From Eshraghiella sp045129695 (GTDB lineage: Bacteria; Bacillota; Clostridia; Lachnospirales; Lachnospiraceae), in NCBI GenBank assembly GCA_045129695.1, contig JBGVJZ010000027.1, positions 1 to 31,250 on the forward strand: a stretch of DNA of 31,250 bases, in the 5' to 3' direction. The notes under the pieces were generated by a model. The model saw only the letters and a list, made by a program, of their open reading frames with translations, was not told where the DNA came from and did no database searches. Each line of letters starts with the position of its first letter. Position 1 is the stretch's first letter. A program made the translations under genes and the position numbers. Positions 1-7,171 of the stretch are shown here, one piece after another.

Positions 1-55
1 GACTAAGCCCGTGTTTGAAGTTTGTTTTTAGGTCGTGCTTTAACAATACTATCTT

Positions 56-71
56 GTGACAATCCTGTCAC
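56..71. repeat. Perfect inverted repeat at the presumed start codon
   Basis: GTGACA (56-61), spacer ATCC, TGTCAC (66-71). The left arm contains the GTG start codon of the surface-type protein. It could be an operator or a recombination site, or it could be chance. Confidence 0.4.
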
Positions 72-1741
72 TGCCTATTTTAGAAAAAGTAGAAAAACTG
101 CGCCACAGCCTTGGCAGGCCATCGCGCAGCGATTTTGTTCAATGCTTATTTGATGAGATATTTTATGCTGTGAACGATGAAGGATGTAGTGATGTATCCG
201 AGCTGTCCGATTATTGGGGAGTTTATTTGTACAATGCTGATAGTGACACATATGAATATATTCAATTTAATGAGATTACTTCAATTGTTCCGGTTAACTC
301 AGAAATCAGCAATGAATACTTAGGCTTATGGTCATTTGAACAAATATCAGATGCTTTTAACTATCCTTGTGATGCAAGTGGGGTAATTTCCATGGTTGAG
401 GCCATAGATATTTCAGCAGATTCACTTAAACTTTGGAGAGTTACGAACAAGAAAGAAATTAGTATTTCACCAACAACTGCAACAGACATTATTTCTTGTC
501 TGAAAAATGAATTTGGTATTGAGGCATATGATGCGTTTATTAAATATATAAAAGATAATTTTGTTACATATAATGATAAAGTTACTTCCATTAATGTAAA
601 TGATGTATCACAGAAGAATGAAAGTGTTGATGTGTATGCTGACGAATTGAAAGTTTCTTTGGGCCTTTTAGAGACAAATGAACTAGGTTATAAGAATAAT
701 ATTACACAGTTATGGTATGCAGGAAACCTTATCAATTATTTATTACCGGAAAAGAATTCGTATAATTATGAAGGCGAAATGCTGTATCATGGTAAAATTA
801 TAAAATATGGATATAATAAATTAGATGTCGGTTCTAATTTTGGTTATGTGGACGGTTTGGAGAAAATGTATCATCTTAAATACAATGAAGAATACAGTGA
901 AGAACTCTGGAATACGGCATTGGGAACTGTTGTGTTCGCAAAGGTTCCTTCTCAGATAGACAAACAGGATGAGATAGTAACTGATGAAACAGAGTATAAA
1001 ATTAAATGGGAAACGCCTTCCGATAATGGTGCTGAAATTCTTGGCTATCAGATTGCAGTTGTACCACGCGGCAGCAAAGAGCCTTCGGATAATCAGTATA
1101 TAACAGTTGGGGATAGAGCCGGTTCTTACACTGATTTGGGTGATATATATGAGATAAAATATACCACAGCAAATAATTTTTACACAGTTGAGACTAAAGG
1201 AGAATCTGTAGATGTATATGTACGTGCAGTCAATGTAATAGGAGCAGCCAAACCACAGAAATTCAGTATTACTAATATGTATGATATCAGTATTTCCGGT
1301 CCGGAAAGTGTTAAGACAGGAGATACCGGCAATTACGATACACTGAATATAGAAGGAGTTAACGTTGAAACTTCATGTGAATATGAATTACAGGATAGCC
1401 CGGCGGGTATTTCCATCAGCACAGATGGTACACTTTCAGTTGCAGATTCCTGTACACTTAAAGAGGTAACCATTGTTGTAAAAGGTAAAGAGGGAACTGA
1501 TTATGAAGGCAAACAGGATTCTATGACGGTTGCAATTATTGCTTCGACTGTAAATCCCGGAACCAATCCAAATCCGGACACCAATCCAAATCCGGAAACA
1601 GAGCCAAATCCTAATCCCAATCCTGATGCAGGAAGTGATTTCTCTGTTTATATGTCCATACTTACAATATTAACTGTATTATCATTGGGAGCTGTTATGG
1701 CAAATATTCGTAAAAGATATTTATTTAAAATTAATAAATAA
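56..1741 (+). CDS. Surface-type protein with FN3-like domain and C-terminal membrane anchor, possibly 5' truncated
   Basis: Seen: 561 codons from a GTG. The reading frame is closed by a TAA at 41-43, so it cannot extend upstream. No convincing ribosome site precedes the GTG and the N-terminus has no signal peptide. The first ~300 residues match nothing I know. Residues ~300-405 resemble a fibronectin type III domain (IKWETPSDNGAEILGYQI). Residues ~500-527 are an Asn-Pro-rich repeat linker, followed by a hydrophobic segment (~529-551) and a short basic tail. Inference: it has the layout of a cell-surface protein held by a C-terminal membrane segment. Such proteins need a secretion signal, so the missing signal suggests the gene lost its 5' end or has been rearranged close to the window edge. 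There is no LPXTG motif. The next gene has its own promoter. Function unknown. Confidence 0.55.
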   Translation: MTILSLPILEKVEKLRHSLGRPSRSDFVQCLFDEIFYAVNDEGCSDVSELSDYWGVYLYNADSDTYEYIQFNEITSIVPVNSEISNEYLGLWSFEQISDAFNYPCDASGVISMVEAIDISADSLKLWRVTNKKEISISPTTATDIISCLKNEFGIEAYDAFIKYIKDNFVTYNDKVTSINVNDVSQKNESVDVYADELKVSLGLLETNELGYKNNITQLWYAGNLINYLLPEKNSYNYEGEMLYHGKIIKYGYNKLDVGSNFGYVDGLEKMYHLKYNEEYSEELWNTALGTVVFAKVPSQIDKQDEIVTDETEYKIKWETPSDNGAEILGYQIAVVPRGSKEPSDNQYITVGDRAGSYTDLGDIYEIKYTTANNFYTVETKGESVDVYVRAVNVIGAAKPQKFSITNMYDISISGPESVKTGDTGNYDTLNIEGVNVETSCEYELQDSPAGISISTDGTLSVADSCTLKEVTIVVKGKEGTDYEGKQDSMTVAIIASTVNPGTNPNPDTNPNPETEPNPNPNPDAGSDFSVYMSILTILTVLSLGAVMANIRKRYLFKINK

Positions 1742-1766
1742 TAATATAATTTTTACAGATATTTTG

Positions 1767-1795
1767 TTGAAAGTTTTCAAATAAAGAGGTAAAAT
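1767..1795 (+). promoter_or_regulatory. Promoter for the CheX/receiver gene
   Basis: -35 TTGAAA (1767-1772), 17-bp spacer, -10 TAAAAT (1790-1795), each matching the sigma-A consensus at 5 of 6 positions. The start site would be near 1802. The short leader that follows can fold into nested arms, CTTAA/TTAAG (1800-1804, 1832-1836) around GTCCT/AGGAC (1810-1814, 1824-1828), just before the AAGGAG ribosome site. Confidence 0.6.
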
Positions 1796-1854
1796 AATAC
1801 TTAAGGTCAGTCCTTGAACAGATAGGACATTTTAAGATAAAGGAGAAGTTACAT

Positions 1855-3150
1855 ATGTTTAGTCAGTTAATGGGAAATTATCTCGTTGAAAAAGGGATTA
1901 TAGACGAGGACATTAAGAAAGCGGTTCTTGCAGAACAGGCAGGCGCCAGAGTAAGACTTGGTACAATTGCAGTTGCAGAGAAGATGCTCACAGAGAAGCA
2001 GGCAGAGGAGATTAATCACCTTCAGACACAGATGGATATGAGATTTGGTGATATTGCTGTAGATAAGGGATATCTTACAGAAGATCAGGTTAAGCAGCTT
2101 CTTGATAAGCAGGGTAATGCTTACATGAAATTTATTCAGCTTATTACAGAGAAGACAGATTTAACAGTCCAGGTTATTGAGGAACATGTTGAAGGCTTCC
2201 GCAAGGAAAGAGGCTTTACAGAGGCAGAACTTACAGCACTTAAGCAGGATGATATTGATACAATTGTTCCTGTATTTGCCTTTTCAGCCAAGCCTTATGT
2301 AACAGACTTAGTTGGACTCATTCTCAGAAATATCACAAGATTTGTTACAACGGATTTCTATATTGACAGGATACGTCATGTGTCAGAGTTTGAGTATAAA
2401 TTTATCTCAGGACAGAAGGTGGCAGGTGATCATAGTATTTACCTTGGATTTGCAGCGGATGAGGATACTGATGGTATCTGCCTTCTTGCTTCCAAGTATG
2501 CGGGAGAGACTATGACCGAGGTCTCAGATGATGTTGCCGATGCAGTAGGAGAATTTGCTAATATTAACAATGGTCTTCTCGCTTCAGAGCTCAGTGAGAA
2601 AGGCGTTGATATTGATATGGAGCCACCATTTACTTATATCAATCAGACTGCAGAGGGAAGTGCTTATATTGTTAATGTATATATTGAGGGCAGAAAGATT
2701 TCCCTTTATATTGCCGTTGATTCTGAGATTAGTATTGGTAAGCTCAGGTATGTATATAAATCACAGAAGAGTGAATCTGTTGTTAATGAAGGTAACAGCA
2801 AGGGAACTGTTGTAATTGTTGATGACTCAAGAATGATTCGTAAGATGCTCAGGGGTATTCTCGAAGGCGCAGGTTACTGTGTTCTGGCTGAAGCAGAGAA
2901 TGGTCTCGAAGCTGTGACAGCATACAAACAGTACAAGCCGGACATTATAACTCTTGATATTACAATGCCTCAGATGGATGGTGTGGAGGCACTTCGTGAG
3001 ATAATTAAGTATGATCCGGATGCTTATGCAATTATGATTACGGCAGCAGGACAGCAACAGAAGGTTATCAGTGCATTGAAGATAGGTGCCGCGAAATTTG
3101 TTATGAAACCGTTTATGAAAGAGGAAGTTCTGAATAGTTTTGTAAAATAA
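1855..3150 (+). CDS. MshEN-like / CheX / receiver fusion signalling protein
   Basis: 431 residues, ATG behind AAGGAGAAG. Residues 5-91 contain three repeats with a 29-residue period, each ending in Gln (Q28, Q57, Q86). The third, starting RFG at 63, closely fits the 24-residue MshEN pattern (RLGxx, then G, then L, ending LxxQ), and a 5-residue spacer separates it from the second, which starts RLG at 34. Residues ~145-300 look like the chemotaxis phosphatase CheX, with the E-x-x-N catalytic motif at E233/N236. Residues ~317-431 are a CheY-type receiver with acidic pair D323/D324, phosphoacceptor D368, T396 and K418. Known: CheX and CheC dephosphorylate CheY~P, and MshEN domains bind cyclic di-GMP. 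Inference: a cytoplasmic protein linking cyclic di-GMP to chemotaxis phosphorelay. Monocistronic between its promoter and a terminator. Confidence 0.8.
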   Translation: MFSQLMGNYLVEKGIIDEDIKKAVLAEQAGARVRLGTIAVAEKMLTEKQAEEINHLQTQMDMRFGDIAVDKGYLTEDQVKQLLDKQGNAYMKFIQLITEKTDLTVQVIEEHVEGFRKERGFTEAELTALKQDDIDTIVPVFAFSAKPYVTDLVGLILRNITRFVTTDFYIDRIRHVSEFEYKFISGQKVAGDHSIYLGFAADEDTDGICLLASKYAGETMTEVSDDVADAVGEFANINNGLLASELSEKGVDIDMEPPFTYINQTAEGSAYIVNVYIEGRKISLYIAVDSEISIGKLRYVYKSQKSESVVNEGNSKGTVVIVDDSRMIRKMLRGILEGAGYCVLAEAENGLEAVTAYKQYKPDIITLDITMPQMDGVEALREIIKYDPDAYAIMITAAGQQQKVISALKIGAAKFVMKPFMKEEVLNSFVK

Positions 3151-3163
3151 ATATTAATAATAT

Positions 3164-3197
3164 GCGGGCGGTTCGGATGAACTTAGCCCGCTTTTTT
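3164..3197 (+). terminator. Rho-independent terminator after the CheX/receiver gene
   Basis: GCGGGC (3164-3169) pairs with GCCCGC (3186-3191), followed by six T (3192-3197). Confidence 0.85.
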
Positions 3198-3269
3198 CTA
3201 TGAAAACTTCCTTTCCATAGAGTAAAAAACGCTCTGTGAATTTCTATTTTTTTCAAAGGGGCAGATGTT

Positions 3270-3929
3270 ATGGGTAATTTTAGTGAAAGATTGGAAAATA
3301 TTGAGGAATTTAAGAATGTAATCAGCGATTTTAATGAACTGATGATGCATTATGAATGTGCAATGCTTGAAGTTAAAACCAAGCTGGATGTACTTAATGC
3401 TGAGCTTGCTGTAAGGGACAGTCGTAATCCTTTTGAAACTATCAAGACCAGAATTAAGAAGCCGATATCTATTATCGATAAGCTTAAGAGAGATAATCTT
3501 GAGGTAACACTTAAGAATATTGAAGAGCACCTTAATGATGTGGCAGGAATAAGAGTTATATGTTCCTTTCCTGACGATATCTATAAATTAGCAGATTATC
3601 TTACTGCACAGGATGATATCAGAGTTATTAACAGAAAGGATTATATAGCTAATCCTAAATCCAATGGCTACAGGAGCCTTCATCTTATAATTGAGGTACC
3701 GATTTTTCTTACCAATGAGAAGAAATATATGCGTGTCGAGGTTCAGTTCAGAACTATTGCTATGGATTTCTGGGCAAGTCTTGAACATAAGCTTAAATAC
3801 AAAAAAGAAATTCCTAATGCAGACAGTATCTCCAATGAACTTTTTTATTGTGCAGAGCTGATTAACCAGCTGGATTACAGAATGCAGCAGATTCGGGAGA
3901 AAATAGATGGCAATACGGAAAAAATTTGA
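3270..3929 (+). CDS. relQ: Small alarmone synthetase, RelQ/YjbM type
   Basis: 219 residues, the usual size of single-domain (p)ppGpp synthetases; no hydrolase, TGS or ACT domain. Start ATG follows AAAGGGGCAG. Synthetase signatures: the basic stretch RIKKPISIIDKLKR (61-74), DVAGIRVICSF (90-100), YRSLH (134-138) and the acidic EVQFRT motif (157-162) followed by W168 and EHKL (172-175). Known: transfers pyrophosphate from ATP to the 3' hydroxyl of GDP or GTP; RelQ enzymes are cytoplasmic tetramers that make alarmone under cell-envelope and other stresses. A cardiolipin synthase lies 70 nt downstream on the same strand with no strong terminator between (only a short hairpin at 3966-3981 with no T run), so the two may be co-transcribed. 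The RelQ rather than RelP assignment is by overall resemblance. Confidence 0.9.
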   Translation: MGNFSERLENIEEFKNVISDFNELMMHYECAMLEVKTKLDVLNAELAVRDSRNPFETIKTRIKKPISIIDKLKRDNLEVTLKNIEEHLNDVAGIRVICSFPDDIYKLADYLTAQDDIRVINRKDYIANPKSNGYRSLHLIIEVPIFLTNEKKYMRVEVQFRTIAMDFWASLEHKLKYKKEIPNADSISNELFYCAELINQLDYRMQQIREKIDGNTEKI

Positions 3930-3999
3930 ACAGATATATCCACACTCAGGGCAGATTGGGCATAATCCTATGTAAATAGGAAGAATAAGGGGTAGGTCA

Positions 4000-5553
4000 A
4001 TGTCAGGCAGTAATGAAAAACAGCGAATAGTTAAGAAAATATTTACACCGGGAGTAATCAGGGCTTTTGCACTTGCGTTTGCGGCACTTGCACAAATCAG
4101 CGTAATTGTACTTTCCATAATACACTTTCATCCTTTTATTAAGAACATTAATCTTTTTCTGGAGATAGTGGCAGTAATTCTGGTATTATATCTGATTGAG
4201 TCGGATATTAATCCGGTGTATAAAATACCTTGGATAGTTGTGCTTTTGGTAGTACCTGTTTTTGGTGCGGTAATATATCTTATATATGGAAGGGTGCATT
4301 ATGCCAGAAGAGAAATCAGGCGGGCCACTGAGACGAGTGATATCTGCAAGGAAGCGCTCGCTTCAAGACCATATTTTAACAGTGATTTGAAAAAGCTGAA
4401 TCCGAATATTGCAGTACAGACAGATTATCTTCTGAGATGTGCAGATGCACCTGTTTATATTAATACTACAGTCAGATATTTTCCGCTGGGAGACGATATG
4501 TTTCCGGTTATGCTTGAAGAACTTGAGAAGGCAGAGCATTTTATTTTTATGGAATATTTTATTATTGAGGAAGGAATTATGTTTGATTCCATTCTTAGTA
4601 TTCTTGAGAAAAAGGCCAAACAGGGACTTGATGTACGTTTTATGTATGACAGCTTCGGAAGTATAATGAAGGCACCTAATAATATTGTGAAAAGGCTTAG
4701 GAAAAAGGGGATAAAATGCTTTGAGTTTAACAGCTTCCGCAGTGTCCTTGATTCAAGATATAACAACAGGGACCATCGCAAAATATGTGTAATTGATGGT
4801 AATGTGGGTTTTACCGGCGGCGTAAATCTTACTGATGAATATATCAATAAACAGGAGGTATATGGTCACTGGAAGGATACTGCCATAATGCTTGAAGGTG
4901 AAGCTGCGTGGAGCCTCACCACCATGTTTCTGGCTCTGTGGGATACGTCATGCAGAGAGAAGGATGAGTTCCTTAAATTCGAGCCGACAAGACGATTTGA
5001 TTATGATGATGGATTTGTTGCACCATATACGGATTATCCTCTTGATGGAGAACCCGTTGGCAAAAATGTATATCTTAACATGATAAACAGGGCAAACAGC
5101 TATGTTTATATAATGACTCCTTATCTGATACTGGATACAGTTATGATTTCGGCATTGGAAACTGCTGCCAAAAATGGTATTGATGTACGGATTATTATGC
5201 CTGGAATTCCTGATAAGAAAATTGTATTTATGTTAAGTCAGTCTTATTATGATGTTTTGTTAAAAGCAGGAGTCAGAATTTTTGAATATACACCGGGCTT
5301 TGTACATGCAAAGGTTTTTGTATCAGATGATTCAACAGCTGTGGTCGGTACGATTAATCTGGATTACCGAAGCCTTACCCATCATTTTGAAAATGCGGTA
5401 TGGATGTATAAAACAAAATGTATTGCTGATATTAAGCGGGATTACATGGATACGTTGGAGAAATGCAGGGAGATATTTCCGGGACAAATGAAAAAATCCG
5501 TCTTTCGACGGATTCTCATGCCAATATTACGATTGTTCTCGCCAATGTTCTAG
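4000..5553 (+). CDS. cls: Cardiolipin synthase, phospholipase D superfamily
   Basis: 517 residues, ATG behind AAGGGGTAGG. The N-terminus has hydrophobic segments near residues 20-42, 50-66 and 76-97, followed by two HKD catalytic motifs: H259/K261/D266 and H436/K438/D443. The C-terminus ends in the hydrophobic tail common to the family (LRLFSPMF). Known: a membrane enzyme that joins two phosphatidylglycerol molecules to give cardiolipin and glycerol. The last ~20 codons double as the terminator hairpin of the convergent regulator gene, and the 3' end overlaps the end of that gene by a few bases. Full length, with both active-site halves intact. Confidence 0.93.
   Translation: MSGSNEKQRIVKKIFTPGVIRAFALAFAALAQISVIVLSIIHFHPFIKNINLFLEIVAVILVLYLIESDINPVYKIPWIVVLLVVPVFGAVIYLIYGRVHYARREIRRATETSDICKEALASRPYFNSDLKKLNPNIAVQTDYLLRCADAPVYINTTVRYFPLGDDMFPVMLEELEKAEHFIFMEYFIIEEGIMFDSILSILEKKAKQGLDVRFMYDSFGSIMKAPNNIVKRLRKKGIKCFEFNSFRSVLDSRYNNRDHRKICVIDGNVGFTGGVNLTDEYINKQEVYGHWKDTAIMLEGEAAWSLTTMFLALWDTSCREKDEFLKFEPTRRFDYDDGFVAPYTDYPLDGEPVGKNVYLNMINRANSYVYIMTPYLILDTVMISALETAAKNGIDVRIIMPGIPDKKIVFMLSQSYYDVLLKAGVRIFEYTPGFVHAKVFVSDDSTAVVGTINLDYRSLTHHFENAVWMYKTKCIADIKRDYMDTLEKCREIFPGQMKKSVFRRILMPILRLFSPMF
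5491..5514 (-). terminator. Terminator of the DtxR-type gene, embedded in the cls coding sequence
   Basis: Read on the minus strand: AATCCGTC, loop GAAA, GACGGATT, running into a T stretch (six T in all). It begins ~35 nt past the regulator stop codon and lies inside the last codons of cls. Confidence 0.75.
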
Positions 5554-5924
5554 TGATTATTCTCACCGGACAGGCTGCGCTTAATTGCTTCAATGCTCTC
5601 CTTGCTGATAACATGCTCAATTCGGCAGGCGTCCTTGGAGGCAATGTCTTCAGGTACACCCATTCCCATAAGCCAGCTTGTGAGTGTTGTGTGCCTGTCA
5701 AAAATCATGTGGGCAATTTCAAGACCTGATTCAGTAAGCTTAATGTAACCTTTGTCAGTTACGGTTATATAACCGTTCTCACGAAGGTTCTTCATTGCAA
5801 TGCTTACGCTTGCCTTGGTGTAATTGAGTTCATGAACAATATCTATTGAACGCACAACAGGAAGCCTGGTGCTTAACGTAAGTATTGTTTCGAGATAATT
5901 TTCTGCTGATTCGTTAGATTTCAT
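5550..5924 (-). CDS. DtxR/MntR-family metal-dependent repressor
   Basis: 124 residues from the ATG at 5924. A GTG at 5933 is in frame, but it lies within the ribosome site AAGGGGTG, which sits at the right distance from the ATG, so the ATG is preferred. Residues ~1-65 form the winged helix (recognition region LNYTKASVSIAMKNLRENGYI, split here as residues 33-42 and 43-53). The dimerisation/metal half has H78, D98, C100, E103 and H104, in the family pattern A-C-R-I-E-H-V-I-S. It lacks the C-terminal SH3 domain of long DtxR/IdeR proteins, so in length it resembles MntR. Known: these proteins bind Fe(II) or Mn(II) and repress uptake genes. It is divergent from a FeoB-associated Cys-rich miniprotein, which suggests iron sensing. 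Which metal it senses cannot be read from the sequence. Confidence 0.85.
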   Translation of the reverse strand: MKSNESAENYLETILTLSTRLPVVRSIDIVHELNYTKASVSIAMKNLRENGYITVTDKGYIKLTESGLEIAHMIFDRHTTLTSWLMGMGVPEDIASKDACRIEHVISKESIEAIKRSLSGENNH

Positions 5925-5962
5925 TAAATCCACCCCTTAAAATCGTACTACACTTATGAAGT

Positions 5963-5991
5963 ATTATAACATAAAAAAATATTTTTAACAA
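5963..5991 (-). promoter_or_regulatory. Promoter for the DtxR-type gene
   Basis: Minus strand: -35 TTGTTA (5991-5986), 17-bp spacer, consensus -10 TATAAT (5968-5963). It is followed downstream by a short inverted repeat ACTTcatAAGT in the leader. Confidence 0.6.
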
Positions 5992-6005
5992 CTTCTAAAA
6001 GGTTC

Positions 6006-6034
6006 TTGACAACTAATCTTGGTTAGTCTATACT
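6006..6034 (+). promoter_or_regulatory. Strong promoter of the Cys-rich miniprotein gene
   Basis: Perfect -35 TTGACA (6006-6011), 17-bp spacer, -10 TATACT (6029-6034). Spacer and -10 are covered by the inverted repeats listed as the operator. Confidence 0.8.
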
Positions 6035-6037
6035 AAC
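6012..6037. promoter_or_regulatory. Probable metal-repressor operator (DtxR/IdeR-like box)
   Basis: Three alternating half-sites: ACTAA (6012-6016), TTAGT (6023-6027) and ACTAA (6032-6036). The second and third form a perfect 6-bp palindrome, GTTAGT-ctat-ACTAAC (6022-6037), over the -10 element. Known: DtxR/IdeR boxes are built on TTAG/CTAA half-sites. Inference: the adjacent regulator binds here and blocks polymerase when metal is plentiful. Confidence 0.65.
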
Positions 6038-6066
6038 TACAAAAAAGATGAGGTGAACATTACTGT

Positions 6067-6216
6067 ATGACTATTGAAGAAATAATCGGAACATCAATTG
6101 TTGGTGCTGTTGTACTTGGTATTGTAGCACTTGTAATAATTAAGATGATTAAAGATAAGAAAAATAATAAAGGCGGATGCGGTGGTAACTGCTCTAATTG
6201 TCGTGCTTGCAAGTAG
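6067..6216 (+). CDS. FeoB-associated Cys-rich membrane miniprotein
   Basis: 49 residues. One membrane helix (about residues 8-26, IGTSIVGAVVLGIVALVII) is followed by a short basic linker and a C-terminal cysteine cluster: C38, C42, C45 and C48 (C-x3-C-x2-C-x2-C). Ribosome site AGGTG at 6051-6055. Known: proteins of this layout are usually encoded next to feoA/feoB and are thought to assist ferrous iron uptake. Here neither feoA nor feoB is within the window; the gene stands alone behind a strong promoter carrying a metal-box-like operator, opposite a DtxR/MntR-type regulator. The cysteines could carry or hand over iron, which is inference. No terminator separates it from the next gene, so some read-through is possible. 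Confidence 0.8.
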   Translation: MTIEEIIGTSIVGAVVLGIVALVIIKMIKDKKNNKGGCGGNCSNCRACK

Positions 6217-6235
6217 TGCCATAATATGCTATAAT
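6207..6235 (+). promoter_or_regulatory. Promoter placed for a leaderless or near-leaderless transcript
   Basis: -35 TTGCAA (6207-6212), 17-bp spacer, consensus -10 TATAAT (6230-6235). The expected start site (6241-6243) coincides with the ATG at 6243. The -35 overlaps the last codons of the miniprotein gene. Confidence 0.5.
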
Positions 6236-6242
6236 TCTCATT

Positions 6243-7157
6243 ATGTTTGAGAAGATAATGAATAAGAAAAATTATAAGAAAAATTTAAAAATCTCATTTA
6301 TAATATGCGGAATTATGTTTGTCGTAATTCTGCTTATTTTTGTGTTTTCAGTTTTGGTAAATAATAATGTGGCAGAGAATATGACCGGCAGGCTTCTGTA
6401 TATGAATGAAGCAGAACTTCTGATATATGATTTTGACAATAAAAAAATTTTGGAGCCCGCTATGCTTAACGGGCAAAAGGTTGCAGATGCATGCCTTGTG
6501 ACAGATGATGATATATGTGCGGCCGTGCTTGATGAGGCCGGACTTAAGATTGTTACATCCAAGGTGGCTTCAAAGGAGCCGGTTAAACTGTTTGAGGAGA
6601 ACGGCGTTAAAAGGCTTATTTCTTTGGAAACAGACAGAAATAAAAAGAGTATACTGTTTGCATACGTAAATGAAGATAATTATACTGTAGTTAAGACAAT
6701 CAATATCAGTGATGGGACTGTTAATGATTTACTGATGAATAATGAGAAGGAGATTACATCTGTATGCTTTAATTATGACGGAGATGGTGCTTATGTATTT
6801 GCAAAGGGCACAAATACCCTGATTTATACTGAGAAAATGGAACTCTTATGCAGTATTAAGGGGGATGCTGAGTCTGTCTGTGCATTTAAGGATGGAGTTA
6901 TTATCAGTAAAGATAATGAATACAAATATTTGTATAAATTTTATATTGCCACAGGTAATGAATCAGGACTTAAATTTTGTGACGGACATAATACATATAC
7001 GGTTTGTCAGGTTGGAGACAATAAATATATTGCAGGTTCTGATAAAAACGGTAATGTAGATATTTATGTGTGTAACGGAAGCAATATGGACCCGGTGGAT
7101 GCAGTTAATAATGACATGAAGAATATTCCGCTGGACTATATCGAAAACGGGAATTAA
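6243..7157 (+). CDS. Membrane-anchored protein of unknown function, propeller-like repeats
   Basis: 304 residues. A basic N-terminus precedes one hydrophobic segment (~17-40), leaving the rest outside the membrane as a signal-anchored protein. The outer part is a run of short beta-rich units with the cadence of WD40/YVTN propellers (for example LLYMNEAELLIYDFDNKKIL and VCFNYDGDGAYVFAKGTNTL), but I cannot match it to a named family. Start: ATG 6243 has no ribosome site and lies at the predicted transcription start. A second ATG at 6258 follows GAGAAG at short spacing and is a possible alternative. It is followed after 14 nt by a Gre factor gene and appears to be first in a six-gene unit. Function unknown. 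Confidence 0.65.
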   Translation: MFEKIMNKKNYKKNLKISFIICGIMFVVILLIFVFSVLVNNNVAENMTGRLLYMNEAELLIYDFDNKKILEPAMLNGQKVADACLVTDDDICAAVLDEAGLKIVTSKVASKEPVKLFEENGVKRLISLETDRNKKSILFAYVNEDNYTVVKTINISDGTVNDLLMNNEKEITSVCFNYDGDGAYVFAKGTNTLIYTEKMELLCSIKGDAESVCAFKDGVIISKDNEYKYLYKFYIATGNESGLKFCDGHNTYTVCQVGDNKYIAGSDKNGNVDIYVCNGSNMDPVDAVNNDMKNIPLDYIENGN

Positions 7158-7171
7158 TAAGGCGGTGTGGT

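Noticed and set aside
1561..1635. Asn-Pro codon repeats that might suggest a tandem DNA repeat or CRISPR-like array
   Set aside because: It is a short degenerate coding repeat for a linker; no regular repeat-spacer structure is present anywhere in the window.
3966..3981. TCCTAT-gtaa-ATAGGA hairpin between relQ and cls as a terminator
   Set aside because: AT-rich short stem with no T run, so unlikely to terminate transcription.
3588..4118. A 176-codon minus-strand frame across relQ and the start of cls
   Set aside because: Both overlapped genes are clear family members with ribosome sites; this frame has no recognisable domain.
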